A stretch of DNA of 64,000 nucleotides from Bacillota bacterium (GTDB lineage: Bacteria; Bacillota; Limnochordia; Darwinibacteriales; Darwinibacteriaceae): NCBI GenBank assembly GCA_029776155.1, contig JAKOTU010000065.1, positions 1 through 64,000 of the forward strand. The letters run 5' to 3'. Below are positions 32,738 through 42,002 of the stretch, one piece after another; position 1 is the stretch's first letter; the number at the start of each line of letters is the position of its first letter. The notes beneath the pieces were generated by a model. That model was not told where the DNA came from. It made no database searches and saw nothing but the letters and a program-made list of their open reading frames with translations. Position numbers and translations under genes: made by a program.

Positions 32738-34015
32738 ATGGCTTTACTCAGAGAGTTCATCGAAGACTACAGAGGTAAAATCGGCCATTTTCAGCACTTG
32801 GCTGAGGTTTGCGCCTACCAGTGTGAAAGTGCCTTGAAAAGACAGGGCCTCAGGGTCCTGGTTACCTCTAGAGCCAAACGGCTGGATAGTCTCGCCTCGA
32901 AAGTTGAGGACAGGGCGCAGGAGAAAAACTACAAGAGCATAGCAGAGATCTACGAAGATATAGTGGACCTGGCTGGGGTGCGCATCGCCCTGTTTTTCCC
33001 CCAGGACCAGCAGGAAGTAGACCAGTTCATCCGGGCCAACTTCAATGTGGAAAGCGTCAAGGATTTTCCCGAGGCTTTAGGGCACCCGGGAGCTTATCCC
33101 AAACAGTTTCTAGGCTATGTGGGGCGTCACTACCGCTTGTATCTCAAACCCGAATCCCTTCCCCCCGAGGAAAGGTACCTGGCCGATTATGTGGTGGAGG
33201 TTCAGGTGGGCACGGTCCTCATGCACGCCTGGGCCGAGGTGGAGCACGATCTGGTGTACAAATCTACCGGAAGCTTTTTGTCACAGGATGAGTACGCCAT
33301 CCTCGATGAACTCAATGGTCTCATGTACGAAGGGGAAATGGCCCTAGAGCGGCTGCAGACCGCGGTGAAAAAGCGCATCAACACCGAACAACACCCCTTT
33401 TCCAATCACTATGAACTGGCATCCTACCTTACCGACCAGAAACGGAAAATGCTGCATGGACCCGAATGCCGCCTGGCCATCGGACGCACCGATGTTTTGT
33501 TTCAGTTTCTCAAGATAATCGGCCTCGATTCTGTGCCTGCACTGCGCCCCGTGCTCCAAAGCTGCAGCTTTAGCCAGCAGGCCGAGCCGTTAGCCCAGCA
33601 GATCGTGGACCACCTGCTGCTGCAGGATCCCAACTTGTATGCCCAATACGATCAGGCCAGGATCATGGTTGGCGCCTACGATCCCTTCGGCACACCCTAC
33701 GAAGCCTCATCCTTTTTCTCCGACCAAGGCCATGTGGGCCCTTTTATGCGCAGTTGGATTGCCCTTGAACAAGCTCTGGGGGAAGCACTCCCTAAGGCCC
33801 TCGCGGGGGAGGCCTCGGTGCTGGCCTTAGACCCCCAGATGGAAGCTGATTTGCGGCGGGCCAAGGAGCTGCGCAACCAGATTCTGTTTGGCAGCCATCC
33901 GCCTAGCTCTAAAGAGCTGGAGTGGGGAGAGGAGTTCCTCCACAGTTTTCTCGACTTCCTCCGGCAGCAGGAGGCTGAGCCCAGCCTTCCGCAGCACAAA
34001 GCCTCAAGGGCATAA
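32738..34015 (+). CDS. RelA/SpoT-domain nucleotide synthetase without hydrolase domain; unknown C-terminal region
   Basis: A 425-residue protein with a (p)ppGpp-synthetase-type domain (about 30-210). Visible are VTSRAKRLDSLASKV (R-x-K substrate loop), IVDLAGVRIALF (metal Asp), YVGRHYRLYL in place of the usual GYxSxH tyrosine loop, and VEVQVGTVLMHAWAEVEHDL (E-x-Q and HAWAEIEHDL). There is no HD hydrolase, TGS or ACT domain. The remaining 200 residues are helical and unfamiliar. Small synthetases of this form can make alarmones or modify tRNA as toxins. AGGAG precedes ATG. It is probably co-transcribed with the serine hydrolase; no obvious antitoxin gene follows. Confidence 0.8.
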   Translation: MALLREFIEDYRGKIGHFQHLAEVCAYQCESALKRQGLRVLVTSRAKRLDSLASKVEDRAQEKNYKSIAEIYEDIVDLAGVRIALFFPQDQQEVDQFIRANFNVESVKDFPEALGHPGAYPKQFLGYVGRHYRLYLKPESLPPEERYLADYVVEVQVGTVLMHAWAEVEHDLVYKSTGSFLSQDEYAILDELNGLMYEGEMALERLQTAVKKRINTEQHPFSNHYELASYLTDQKRKMLHGPECRLAIGRTDVLFQFLKIIGLDSVPALRPVLQSCSFSQQAEPLAQQIVDHLLLQDPNLYAQYDQARIMVGAYDPFGTPYEASSFFSDQGHVGPFMRSWIALEQALGEALPKALAGEASVLALDPQMEADLRRAKELRNQILFGSHPPSSKELEWGEEFLHSFLDFLRQQEAEPSLPQHKASRA

Positions 34016-34117
34016 TGTTGCACCGGCAGGTAACAGAGTAGGTAGGAATAAGGCATCTATTGTGGAATTGATTCCGTATTCACAAGCAAGAGTTCCGAGA
34101 CAAAAGGAGGAGACTCG

Positions 34118-35284
34118 ATGAACGTCTATGCAAAAGCACTGGAAGAACACAAGAAGTGGCGCGGCAAGGTAGAAATCACCAGCAAAGCATCGGTGAAAAA
34201 TTCGGCTGAGCTAAGTCTAGCCTACTCGCCAGGCGTTGCTGAGCCGTGCCGGCAGATTGCGGCGGACCCGGAACGGGTGTGGGATTACACCTGGAAGGGC
34301 AACACCATCGCGGTAGTGTCCGATGGTTCAGCGGTTTTGGGGCTGGGTAACATCGGGCCTGCGGCGGCTCTGCCCGTAATGGAAGGGAAAGCGGTCCTCT
34401 TCAAGGAGTTTGCCGGTGTCAATGCCATTCCCCTCTGCCTGAACACCCAGGATGTGGATGAGATCGTGCGCATCGTCAAAGCACTGGAGCCCACCATCGC
34501 CGGGGTCAATTTGGAAGACATTGCTTCTCCCCGCTGCTTCGAGATTGAAGAGCGCCTCAAGGCAGAAACGGACATGTTCATCTTCCACGATGACCAGCAC
34601 GGTACGGCGGTTGTCACCTTGGCCGGCTTGATCAACGCCCTGAAAGTGGTGAACAAGGGCAAAGATGCCGTGATCGTTGTGAACGGCATTGGAGCTGCGG
34701 GAGCAGCCATAGTCCGCATCCTGCTGGAAGATGGCTACACCAACATCCGTGCCTGCGGACGCCAAGGCCGCCTAGTCCCAGGCGATCCCCAAAACAACTC
34801 TGCCCAAGAGGAGATCGCCCAAAGCACCAATCCCGAAGGCCTGAAACAGACCCTAGCCGAAGCCATGCAGGGGGCAGATGTGTTTATCGGTGTATCCGCG
34901 GCCAACATCGTCACCCCTGAAATGGTGAAGGGCATGAACGACCAGCCCATTATCATGGCCTTAGCCAATCCCGAACCGGAGATTGCCGTGGAACTGGCTT
35001 TGGAGGCAGGGGCAGCCATCGTGGCCACGGGGCGGTCTGATTATCCCAACCAGATCAATAATGTACTGGGCTTCCCCGGCATCTTCCGCGGGGCTTTGGA
35101 TGCGCGGGCCAGGGATATCAACTATGCCATGAAGATCGCGGCGGCCTATGCCATTGCCGCACTGGTGGAAAATCCCACCCCCGAATACATCATCCCCTCT
35201 CCCTTTGATCCCAGGGTTGCTCCGGCTGTAGCCAAGGCGGTTGCAGAGACGGCCAAGGAGACCGGTGTGGCTCGGGAGGTGTAA
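34118..35284 (+). CDS. NAD(P)-dependent malic enzyme (short form)
   Basis: A 388-residue malic enzyme that converts malate to pyruvate and CO2. The N-terminal blocks LSLAYSPGVAEPC and GLGNIGPAAALPVMEGKAVL, the metal site in NLEDIASPRCFEIEE, FHDDQHGTAVVTLA, and the dinucleotide fold VVNGIGAAGAAI are all intact. It has no phosphotransacetylase extension. AAAGGAGG precedes ATG 34118 at good spacing. The PLP lyase gene starts 2 bases after its stop, so they form one unit; pyruvate is the shared product. Confidence 0.93.
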   Translation: MNVYAKALEEHKKWRGKVEITSKASVKNSAELSLAYSPGVAEPCRQIAADPERVWDYTWKGNTIAVVSDGSAVLGLGNIGPAAALPVMEGKAVLFKEFAGVNAIPLCLNTQDVDEIVRIVKALEPTIAGVNLEDIASPRCFEIEERLKAETDMFIFHDDQHGTAVVTLAGLINALKVVNKGKDAVIVVNGIGAAGAAIVRILLEDGYTNIRACGRQGRLVPGDPQNNSAQEEIAQSTNPEGLKQTLAEAMQGADVFIGVSAANIVTPEMVKGMNDQPIIMALANPEPEIAVELALEAGAAIVATGRSDYPNQINNVLGFPGIFRGALDARARDINYAMKIAAAYAIAALVENPTPEYIIPSPFDPRVAPAVAKAVAETAKETGVAREV

Positions 35285-35286
35285 GC

Positions 35287-36459
35287 ATGGAGTGTCCCTT
35301 TGACCAGGTGGTGGACCGCCGCAACACGGGCTGCATCAAGTGGGACGGCGTTTTAGAGGCCTTTGGCCGGGAAGACCTGCTGCCCATGTGGGTGGCGGAC
35401 ATGGATTTCCGGACACCCCCAGCGGTCATCCAGGCAGTGAGCGAACGTGCAGCCCATGGAGTTTACGGCTACGAAAGGCGCCCAGCCAGCTTTGCCGAGG
35501 CTGTCCTCAACTGGTACAAAGCTCGCCAGAACTGGGAAATCGAGCCCGAATGGCTGCTCCATACCCCAGGGGTGGTGACCGGGCTCACCCTCGCCATCCT
35601 GGCCCTTACGGAGCCTGGTGAACGGGTAGTGATCCAGCCGCCGGTCTATCCCCCCTTCTACCGGGTTCTGCAGGCTAATGGGCGGGTTGTGGTGGAAAAC
35701 CCCCTGGTTGAAGTTGATGGCAGATATGTGATGAACTTGGGGGAGCTGGAGGAAATCTTCCGCTCTGGTGTGAAAGCCATGCTGCTCTGCAGCCCCCACA
35801 ATCCCGTGGGCAGGGTGTGGAGCAGAAAAGAACTGGAGGACCTAGGCGAGCTCATCCTCCGCTATGGGGTAACGGTGATTGCCGACGAAATCTGGTCCGA
35901 CCTTGTCTTCCCCGGGGTGAAACACACGCCCCTGGCGACCTTGTCGCCGGAAATCGCCCAGAAGACCGTAACCTTCAACGCCCCCACCAAAACCTTTAAC
36001 ATTGCTGGCCTGTACGTTGCCAACGGGATCGTTCCCAATCCCGCTTACAGGCAGAGCATAGGCGCGCTGATGGAACGTCTGTCCATGGGCGCCATCAGCT
36101 TCTTCGGGCTTCTTGCCGGGGAAACGGCTTACCGGACAGGCGCGCAGTGGCTGGATTCCCTCCTCGTTTATCTAGAGGAAAACGCCCACTACGTGATCAG
36201 GGAGCTGAGCCGCAGCGCTCCCCAGATTAAGGTAACCAAACCGGAAGGCACCTTTGTGCTCTGGCTGGACTGCCGCGATCTGGGCATTCCCCATGGGGAG
36301 CTGAACCAGTTCTTCGTGCGGGAAGCGGGCATCGCCCTCAACGAAGGGTCTGCCTTTGGGCCTGTGGGCCTGGGCTTTCAGCGCATGAACATCGGCTGCC
36401 CCAGAAGCCTAATCCAAGAAGCGCTGGAGAGGATAGAACAAGCGCTAGGTGCATTGTAA
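35287..36459 (+). CDS. MalY/PatB-type PLP-dependent C-S lyase
   Basis: A 390-residue fold-type I PLP enzyme of the MalY/PatB group, which cleaves cystathionine or cysteine to give pyruvate, ammonia and a thiol. The group start FDQVVDRRNTGCIKWDG and LPMWVADMDFRTPPAVI are characteristic, as is LLCSPHNPVGRVW, and the PLP lysine lies in FNAPTKTFNIAGL. The start is fixed by the 2-base gap to malic enzyme with GGGAGGTG before it. A terminator follows. Confidence 0.9.
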   Translation: MECPFDQVVDRRNTGCIKWDGVLEAFGREDLLPMWVADMDFRTPPAVIQAVSERAAHGVYGYERRPASFAEAVLNWYKARQNWEIEPEWLLHTPGVVTGLTLAILALTEPGERVVIQPPVYPPFYRVLQANGRVVVENPLVEVDGRYVMNLGELEEIFRSGVKAMLLCSPHNPVGRVWSRKELEDLGELILRYGVTVIADEIWSDLVFPGVKHTPLATLSPEIAQKTVTFNAPTKTFNIAGLYVANGIVPNPAYRQSIGALMERLSMGAISFFGLLAGETAYRTGAQWLDSLLVYLEENAHYVIRELSRSAPQIKVTKPEGTFVLWLDCRDLGIPHGELNQFFVREAGIALNEGSAFGPVGLGFQRMNIGCPRSLIQEALERIEQALGAL

Positions 36460-36472
36460 GTGAGAATAGCCG

Positions 36473-36502
36473 AGCGCCTGGAGCGGAGCTGCTCCAGGCG
36501 CT
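36473..36502. terminator. Bidirectional terminator
   Basis: A perfect 12-bp stem, AGCGCCTGGAGC (36473-36484) and GCTCCAGGCGCT (36491-36502), between two convergent genes. T content downstream is modest. Confidence 0.65.
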
Positions 36503-36513
36503 TAGCGCGGTCT

Positions 36514-38397
36514 TTATAGGTACGCCCTAAAGGGTGAAGCGGGCAGACCTGCACTAAAAAGATTAGCCCCCTCGGGATTATCCCGCCAGGCATAGCGCAC
36601 ACCCGCGGGCTCGGGCACGGCCTCGCTCCACACCTTCACCGTTTCTCCCTCAACTAGGGCCTGTGCGGGATGGAAGATGCCATCGGTTCCGCAGATTTCA
36701 AACCACTTCAGCTCTCCTCCCCGGGAGGTAAGTCCGCCGTCCGCCCCAGTGAAGTAGAGGCGCAGCGCGGACCCTTCCCGTTCCAGGCGCTCATGGAGCG
36801 GACTTTGGTAAGCTACGGGTTCCCCGAAGATCAGATGCCGCGCGGCCCGGTGCAGCCGCAGCGCAATGTCCTTTTTGTTCTGGGGATGGAGATCGTTGCC
36901 CTCCCCCACATCAAGGGTGACCGCCATGGCCGTGTACGGCACCTGGAGGGTATTCAGCTGCGCCTCCCTGACCAGGGCCCAGCGCTCCGGATCCGCCTCT
37001 TCGTAGTAAGCCGTATCGTAATTGGTGAGCTGCACGAAGAAGAAGGGCAGCTCAGGCTGGTCAAAATGCTTGCGCCAAGTGGTAATGAGGGCAGTAAACA
37101 GATCCTGGTAGCGCTCGGGGTTGTGGGCATTGGACTCGCCTTGATACCACAGAACTCCCCGGAAGACACAGCCCTGGAGAGGGGCGATCATGGCATTGTA
37201 CATACCGCTGGGGAAGTGATGGGGCCTGGTGTACTTGGGCAGACTCTGAGCCGAACAGCCCCGCTCATACTTCCACTCCCCGGAAAGGTCAATACTCCGC
37301 CCGCCAACTTCTAAGGCATATTTCTTCCCTTCCACAAATCCACCTGTGTTGCGGGCAACAAACACCCGCACCGCGATGGTGTTGCGGCCCGCCCGAAGCA
37401 GACCCGCGGGCACCTGATACTTGCGCAGCGGGTACTTGTACTCTGTTCTGCCCACCTGCACTCCGTTGATGTACACCTCATCCGCATCCACAATGGCTCC
37501 CAGGCGCAGCAGGGCTTCCCGGCCGGCCGCCGCCTCATCCAGTTCCACCTCCCGGCGCAGCCACACTACTCCGTGGAAGTTTTCCAGCTCCGTTCCCTTC
37601 CACAACCGGGGCATGGTCACCGTCTTCCACCCAGAATCATCCAACTCAGAACTGCTCCAGGGCACCTTTCCTTGGCGGCCCAGATCCCTAGCATCCAGAT
37701 CCCGCAACCAGGCCAGCCCCCTGTCCAGTTCGCTTTGGAGGAGGCCCTCCAGATACCCCGGCTGTTTGAGGCGAGCAACCACCTCTTCATAGCCGCCTGC
37801 AGACTGGATGGTCTCCTCGCTGAGCCAGGCCTCAATATGGCTGCCGCCCACCGCGGTGAGCACCAGCCCCACCGGCACCCGGTACCTGGCGTAGTGGGCT
37901 TGGGCAAAGAAGTAACCCAAGGCACTGAACTCCAGGACGTTTTCGGGGGTGACCTCCCGCCAGGCACCTGGAGATATGTCCAGGCGCGGCCCTTGGAAAT
38001 CGTAGGCAGTGGGCACCCTGAACTGGCGGATCCACGGGTTTTCCACGGCCCGCACCTCCTCGGCATAAAGATCCAGGGTGCCGGCAATGGACATCGCCAT
38101 GTTGGACTGGCCGCCTAAGAGCCACACATCACCTATTAACACATCCCTGATCACCAGTTCACCGCTTGCTCCTTTGATGACAAGATCAAAAGGCCCGCCC
38201 GCATCCTGGGGAGGCAGCTCCACGATCCAGCGGCCTGCTCCATCGGCCTGGCAATAAGAGGCGGAACCCCGCAACCGGATCTCCAGCCTTTCTCCTGGGG
38301 CAGCCTGGCCCCAGAGGCGCAGCGGCACCTCCCTCTGCAGTACCATGCCATCTGTAAAAATGGGGGCTGGTTGGATCCGAAACTCCTCTTTGTCCAC
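36514..38397 (-). CDS. Sialate O-acetylesterase family protein (SASA/DUF303)
   Basis: A 627-residue esterase that removes O-acetyl groups from sialic acid or other acetylated glycans. The catalytic block VWLLGGQSNMAMSI holds Ser98, and GVLWYQGESNAHNPERYQDL provides the second conserved block. A beta-sandwich N-terminus and an inserted galactose-binding-like domain (about 260-390) match family members. There is no signal peptide, so the enzyme would act in the cytoplasm on imported glycans. GTG 38397 has AAAGGTGAG upstream. It is not linked to a sugar transporter here. Confidence 0.88.
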   Translation of the reverse strand: MDKEEFRIQPAPIFTDGMVLQREVPLRLWGQAAPGERLEIRLRGSASYCQADGAGRWIVELPPQDAGGPFDLVIKGASGELVIRDVLIGDVWLLGGQSNMAMSIAGTLDLYAEEVRAVENPWIRQFRVPTAYDFQGPRLDISPGAWREVTPENVLEFSALGYFFAQAHYARYRVPVGLVLTAVGGSHIEAWLSEETIQSAGGYEEVVARLKQPGYLEGLLQSELDRGLAWLRDLDARDLGRQGKVPWSSSELDDSGWKTVTMPRLWKGTELENFHGVVWLRREVELDEAAAGREALLRLGAIVDADEVYINGVQVGRTEYKYPLRKYQVPAGLLRAGRNTIAVRVFVARNTGGFVEGKKYALEVGGRSIDLSGEWKYERGCSAQSLPKYTRPHHFPSGMYNAMIAPLQGCVFRGVLWYQGESNAHNPERYQDLFTALITTWRKHFDQPELPFFFVQLTNYDTAYYEEADPERWALVREAQLNTLQVPYTAMAVTLDVGEGNDLHPQNKKDIALRLHRAARHLIFGEPVAYQSPLHERLEREGSALRLYFTGADGGLTSRGGELKWFEICGTDGIFHPAQALVEGETVKVWSEAVPEPAGVRYAWRDNPEGANLFSAGLPASPFRAYL

Positions 38398-38496
38398 AGC
38401 AACTCACCTTTCTTCACCAGAATAGTCCCGCTGGCAGGTGCCTCCAGCTCTCTAGGTGAAGAATTCCCTACTCCCCATTCCTTTTCCTCCAGCAGA

Positions 38497-38518
38497 AAGC
38501 CGCCCGGCCGGGCGGCTT
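38497..38518 (-). terminator. Terminator of tlp (perfect 22-bp palindrome)
   Basis: Arms AAGCCGCCCGG/CCGGGCGGCTT with no spacer (loop formed by the central bases), followed on the minus strand by TTTCTGC. It begins within the stop codon of tlp. Confidence 0.8.
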
Positions 38519-38765
38519 AGCTGTGGGTTTCCCCTTGTTTCTGCTGAAAAGCGTATTCATCGCGGATTTCTTCCCTCTTGGCCGCGATGGCCTCTTCACG
38601 GCGGCGGTTCTTGGCCCGAATGGCCTCTTTTTGCTCTTCAGGCAGGTTCATCTGCAGAGTCTTATGGGCTTCTTCCAGGTTTTCGATGGTGTTAACCACC
38701 TGTTCCCGGAGCTTTTCCACATTGTCGCTGCGATCATCTGGCTTCGGTCCCTTGTTTTTGGTCAT
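38517..38765 (-). CDS. tlp: Small acid-soluble spore protein Tlp
   Basis: An 82-residue charged helical protein of the Tlp spore family. The family core KPDDRSDNVEKLREQVVNTI near the N-terminus and EEQKEAIRAKNRRREEAIAA later match this family well. Tlp is made in the forespore and packaged in the spore core. ATG 38765 has GGAGAGAGGAGAG upstream; a longer frame to 38783 has no ribosome site. A sigmaG-like promoter lies 30 bases upstream. It is the clearest sign of sporulation in the window. Confidence 0.88.
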   Translation of the reverse strand: MTKNKGPKPDDRSDNVEKLREQVVNTIENLEEAHKTLQMNLPEEQKEAIRAKNRRREEAIAAKREEIRDEYAFQQKQGETHS

Positions 38766-38794
38766 GCTCTCTCCTCTCTCCAAGTTGACTCGCC

Positions 38795-38824
38795 TCTAGC
38801 ATGACCTGCCCCGTTCACTTTTAT
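38795..38824 (-). promoter_or_regulatory. SigmaG-like promoter of tlp
   Basis: On the minus strand GGATA (38824-38820), 18 bases, CATGCTA (38801-38795), compared with the forespore consensus GHATR-N17/18-CATWHTA. One mismatch in each box. Confidence 0.6.
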
Positions 38825-38945
38825 CCCCGGCTGCACTTGACAAACACGGTAAAGACACCTAGTCTTTCCTTAGACGGCGCTTAGAAAAAGGGTGCCCCAT
38901 GCGAAAGATTGTTAAGTAAAGCTGTTCACTTAGGAGATGAGAACA

Positions 38946-40595
38946 TTGAGAATAAACAAGCAAATCCCCAGCGGCCTGCTGCTGGTTGCCCTGCTCTGGG
39001 CCGCGGCCCTGCCCAGCCTAGCCGCGCCAGAGAGCCGGCCCCAAGTGGCCCTGGTTCTGGGCGGAGGCGCGGCCCGTGGTTTCAGCCACATTGGGCTGAT
39101 TAAGGCGCTGGAAGAACACGGTATTCCCATTGATATGATCGTGGGCACCAGTATGGGCAGTATTGTTGCCGGGCTCTACGCCGCGGGATATTCGGTGGCC
39201 AACATGGAGGAAATCGCCACCCACCTGGACACCTCCAAACTGTTTGATATCCCCTTTCCCCCCACAGGGGGCGTGGTGGACAGCACGGGCATCCAGCAGT
39301 TCTTGGATGTGCTCCTGGAGGGCAGAACCTATGCTGAACTGGGCATCCCCTTTAAATCCGTGGTGGTAAACTTAGGCACCGGCAAAGAGCTGGCTTTAAG
39401 CGAGGGCAAGGTGAGTACGGGGATTCAGGCCAGCATGTCCATTCCCGGAGTATTCCCCCCGGTGCAGATCGGTGAAGACTATTACGTCGATGGCGGGCTG
39501 AAAAACCAGGTACCCGCCAATGTGGCCGCGGAGATGGGGGCCGATGTGATCATCGCCGTTTCCCTGGAAAAGGATTACGCCAACCCTGATTACCGCCGGA
39601 TTATGAACAACCTGCGCATGTCCTTAACGGCCATGCTGGAAGGCTACACCGAGCTCAACACGGCCATGGCTGATGTGCTCATCGTGCCCGATGTGGGCTT
39701 GGATTCCTCCTGGGAGTTTCAGAAGGCTTCCTACTTCATCCAGCAGGGCTACGAGGCCGGACTGCAGTACATGGACCAGATCAAAAAGGTAATCCTCTCC
39801 AAGGATCCCAATTTCCAGTTCCGCCCCTACAAGCAGGCGGGCTACAGCGAGGCGGAGCTGAAGGCTATTGTCCAGAAGGCAGAACAGCGGGTGGCCAGTT
39901 TGCCCAAACGCTTTACCTTTAGGCCTGAATTCCAGTTTGACAGCGACTACAACTTCCCCAAACTGGGCTTCAAGTTCACCCACGGGCCCCTGGCTTGGTT
40001 TGGAGTAGGCTACCGCTATGGATTTGATCGGGACAATGGGGGCCACGAACTGTTTGTGGACTGGGGCCGGGAGCAGTGGGGTTCGGTCGATCTCTTCCTG
40101 CGCAAGAGCGAAAACCGGGAACAGCCCACCTTTGGCGTTTCCGTCACAGGTCCCCGCTTTGAAAAGCTCATGCTGGAAGCGGCTTGGGTTTCCCAGGGGG
40201 ATCGGGCCTGGCAGGTGGCGGCAACCAGCAGCAAACTCCTCGATTATTCCCGCGCGGTGGCCGGGCTTTCCCTGCGGGTAAGCGGGCTGCGGCGGGAGCA
40301 GGATCAGCCCTTTGCCAAAACGCTGCGGGTGGCCATTGCCCCCCAGGTACAGGTTTACCCTTGGGGTGAGGAACACTTCCCCGTGGGCTTTGCCCTGGTC
40401 CGTCCCTACCTGATGGGCGGGGTAACGCTGGAGAGTCCCGTCACCGAACTAGATGTGCGCCCCAGCCTGCGGGTGGGTATAGGCAGTGAACTGCACGTCT
40501 TCGGCCTTTACCCCACCGATATCTCCCTGGGCGTGGAAGTGGACAGCACCGCCAAGGCCGCAGTCAGGCTGGGCATCACCGGACTGCGCTTCTAA
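38946..40595 (+). CDS. Patatin-like phospholipase with barrel-like C-terminal half
   Basis: A 549-residue exported lipid hydrolase. TTG 38946 is preferred because AGGAG is 9 bases upstream; ATG 38937 directly touches it. Signal peptide to about residue 27. The patatin domain (about 33-290) has the oxyanion loop LGGGAARG, the nucleophile in GTSMG (Ser69) and the catalytic Asp in YYVDGG (Asp182). From about residue 310 to the end, alternating hydrophobic strands finish in a terminal Phe (GITGLRF), like outer-membrane beta-barrels and the PlpD type of self-secreted patatin. The membrane location is inferred. A terminator follows. Confidence 0.85.
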   Translation: MRINKQIPSGLLLVALLWAAALPSLAAPESRPQVALVLGGGAARGFSHIGLIKALEEHGIPIDMIVGTSMGSIVAGLYAAGYSVANMEEIATHLDTSKLFDIPFPPTGGVVDSTGIQQFLDVLLEGRTYAELGIPFKSVVVNLGTGKELALSEGKVSTGIQASMSIPGVFPPVQIGEDYYVDGGLKNQVPANVAAEMGADVIIAVSLEKDYANPDYRRIMNNLRMSLTAMLEGYTELNTAMADVLIVPDVGLDSSWEFQKASYFIQQGYEAGLQYMDQIKKVILSKDPNFQFRPYKQAGYSEAELKAIVQKAEQRVASLPKRFTFRPEFQFDSDYNFPKLGFKFTHGPLAWFGVGYRYGFDRDNGGHELFVDWGREQWGSVDLFLRKSENREQPTFGVSVTGPRFEKLMLEAAWVSQGDRAWQVAATSSKLLDYSRAVAGLSLRVSGLRREQDQPFAKTLRVAIAPQVQVYPWGEEHFPVGFALVRPYLMGGVTLESPVTELDVRPSLRVGIGSELHVFGLYPTDISLGVEVDSTAKAAVRLGITGLRF

Positions 40596-40608
40596 ACCCC
40601 TCGCAAGC

Positions 40609-40645
40609 AAAAAAGGCACGGCGTTTTTGCCCGTGCCCTTTTTTG
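40609..40645. terminator. Bidirectional terminator
   Basis: GGCACGG (40615-40621) pairs with CCGTGCC (40631-40637), flanked by A6 and T6, so it works in both directions between the patatin gene and the barrel-protein gene. Confidence 0.9.
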
Positions 40646-40651
40646 TTGGTG

Positions 40652-40686
40652 GGAAAGCCGGAAGTGGCGGCTTCTTCCGGCTTTCC
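40652..40686. repeat. 12-bp inverted repeat (second hairpin between convergent genes)
   Basis: GGAAAGCCGGAA (40652-40663) and TTCCGGCTTTCC (40675-40686) form a perfect stem just after the barrel-protein stop; no T run, so it may protect the mRNA end rather than terminate. Confidence 0.6.
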
Positions 40687-40699
40687 AAGACACCCTTAG

Positions 40700-41971
40700 C
40701 TAGAACTGGTACTTGAGGGCCACTCTAGCCTGGGTGGGGAAGTGGTCGAAATCCCCCTCCTCGCCGAAGGGCTGCAGCAGGCTCAGTTCCAGCTGCAGTC
40801 CCTGGGCAAGGCGATGGGTGTAGGACGGGAGGAGAATCCCAGCCTCTTCTTTGGTTCCATACAGTACCACCAAGTCTGCGCTGCTGTCCGGGGAGAACTC
40901 GTAGGCTAGGCGCCCGTACAGATAATGGGCGGATTCGATTTCTCCCGGCTCCACAACCGGAGGAAACCCAAGCGTCACTTTCGGCGCCACATAAGGGGCG
41001 AGGAGCGAACCCTGTCCCCGGTAGATGTACTGGGCCTGCACCAGAAGGCCGTTACCCACGTTGATGGTGTAATCTCCTCCCACCACAGCTTGGAAGTATT
41101 TTCCGTTGATGGACAGGGGAATGCGCTCTTGGTCGGGCTCAGCGGCGGCAAACTTGGCTGGGCCGCCGTAGGACGCCTCGGCCCAGATCCCTGCGGAACC
41201 TAAGGTACCCGCCAAGGCCAACCCCACAAAGTGCTGCCGGCGGTAAGTGCCTTCCAAGCCCATACCCCCCTCACTAATTACCATCTCCAAGCCAGGCAGG
41301 GGCTCATAGCCCCAGAAGTAGCTGGCCTGCACATCGAAGCCAGCCAGCTGGGTCTCGAGGCGCAGAGCCACTTCGGGATTCCCCAGCCCTGGTTTTTTCG
41401 TGTTCTTAATGGCCGCAAGCACCTGCTCGCCCATGGGGTCTGCCCCCACCAGCATCTGAGCCATGAGCTCATCCACCTCTTGGGGGGCAAACACGGGGAT
41501 GAGCACAGCCGTGGCCGACCAGGCAGGTGCATAGTATTCTAGCCTGCCGGCCCAGACCGGCTCCCCCCCCAACTCGCCGCTGAGCAGGGCGCTGCTGCTT
41601 AAGCGGGCGAAATAGTTGGTGGGGTTAAAACCATCCGCGGTGCCCCAGCTGATCAGCTGACGGCCGATTTGGTAATCAAAATCGCCGGAGTAGCCCCGGA
41701 GCCACACCTGGTCCACCGCGACACTGGCATCCTTCCCCTTCCAATCCAGCCAGCCCTTGGCGGAAAAATGCAGCTTGCCCCAATCATCCAGCTCATCTTC
41801 CAGCGCAAGCCTAAAGCCGGTGCGGGCCGAGGACAGTTCCCCTTCCTGTTCTTTCCGATCCCAGTCGTAGCTCAAACTGCCGTAGAGCTCCCCTGCAGGC
41901 ACGGCTGCCCAAGCGGGCAGGGCGCACAGGAGCACCAGCAGAACAGCTAAGATCCGTACACTCTTTTTCAC
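40700..41971 (-). CDS. Outer-membrane beta-barrel protein of the RND export operon
   Basis: A 423-residue exported protein with a signal peptide to about residue 22 (PAWAA). The body is a series of amphipathic strands (for example LYGSLSYDWDR, LHFSAKGWLDWK, FDYQIGRQLISWGTADGFNP) and the last residues VALKYQF end in Phe, the BAM recognition signal. The IGRQLISWG block resembles DUF1302/alginate-type porins. GTG 41971 has GGAGG 10 bases upstream. It is the last gene of the TetR-RND-LolA-like operon. Role as outer-membrane partner of the exporter is inferred. Confidence 0.8.
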   Translation of the reverse strand: MKKSVRILAVLLVLLCALPAWAAVPAGELYGSLSYDWDRKEQEGELSSARTGFRLALEDELDDWGKLHFSAKGWLDWKGKDASVAVDQVWLRGYSGDFDYQIGRQLISWGTADGFNPTNYFARLSSSALLSGELGGEPVWAGRLEYYAPAWSATAVLIPVFAPQEVDELMAQMLVGADPMGEQVLAAIKNTKKPGLGNPEVALRLETQLAGFDVQASYFWGYEPLPGLEMVISEGGMGLEGTYRRQHFVGLALAGTLGSAGIWAEASYGGPAKFAAAEPDQERIPLSINGKYFQAVVGGDYTINVGNGLLVQAQYIYRGQGSLLAPYVAPKVTLGFPPVVEPGEIESAHYLYGRLAYEFSPDSSADLVVLYGTKEEAGILLPSYTHRLAQGLQLELSLLQPFGEEGDFDHFPTQARVALKYQF

Positions 41972-42002
41972 GGTTCTTCAGCCTCCTCCACAGCTTTTCC
42001 AA

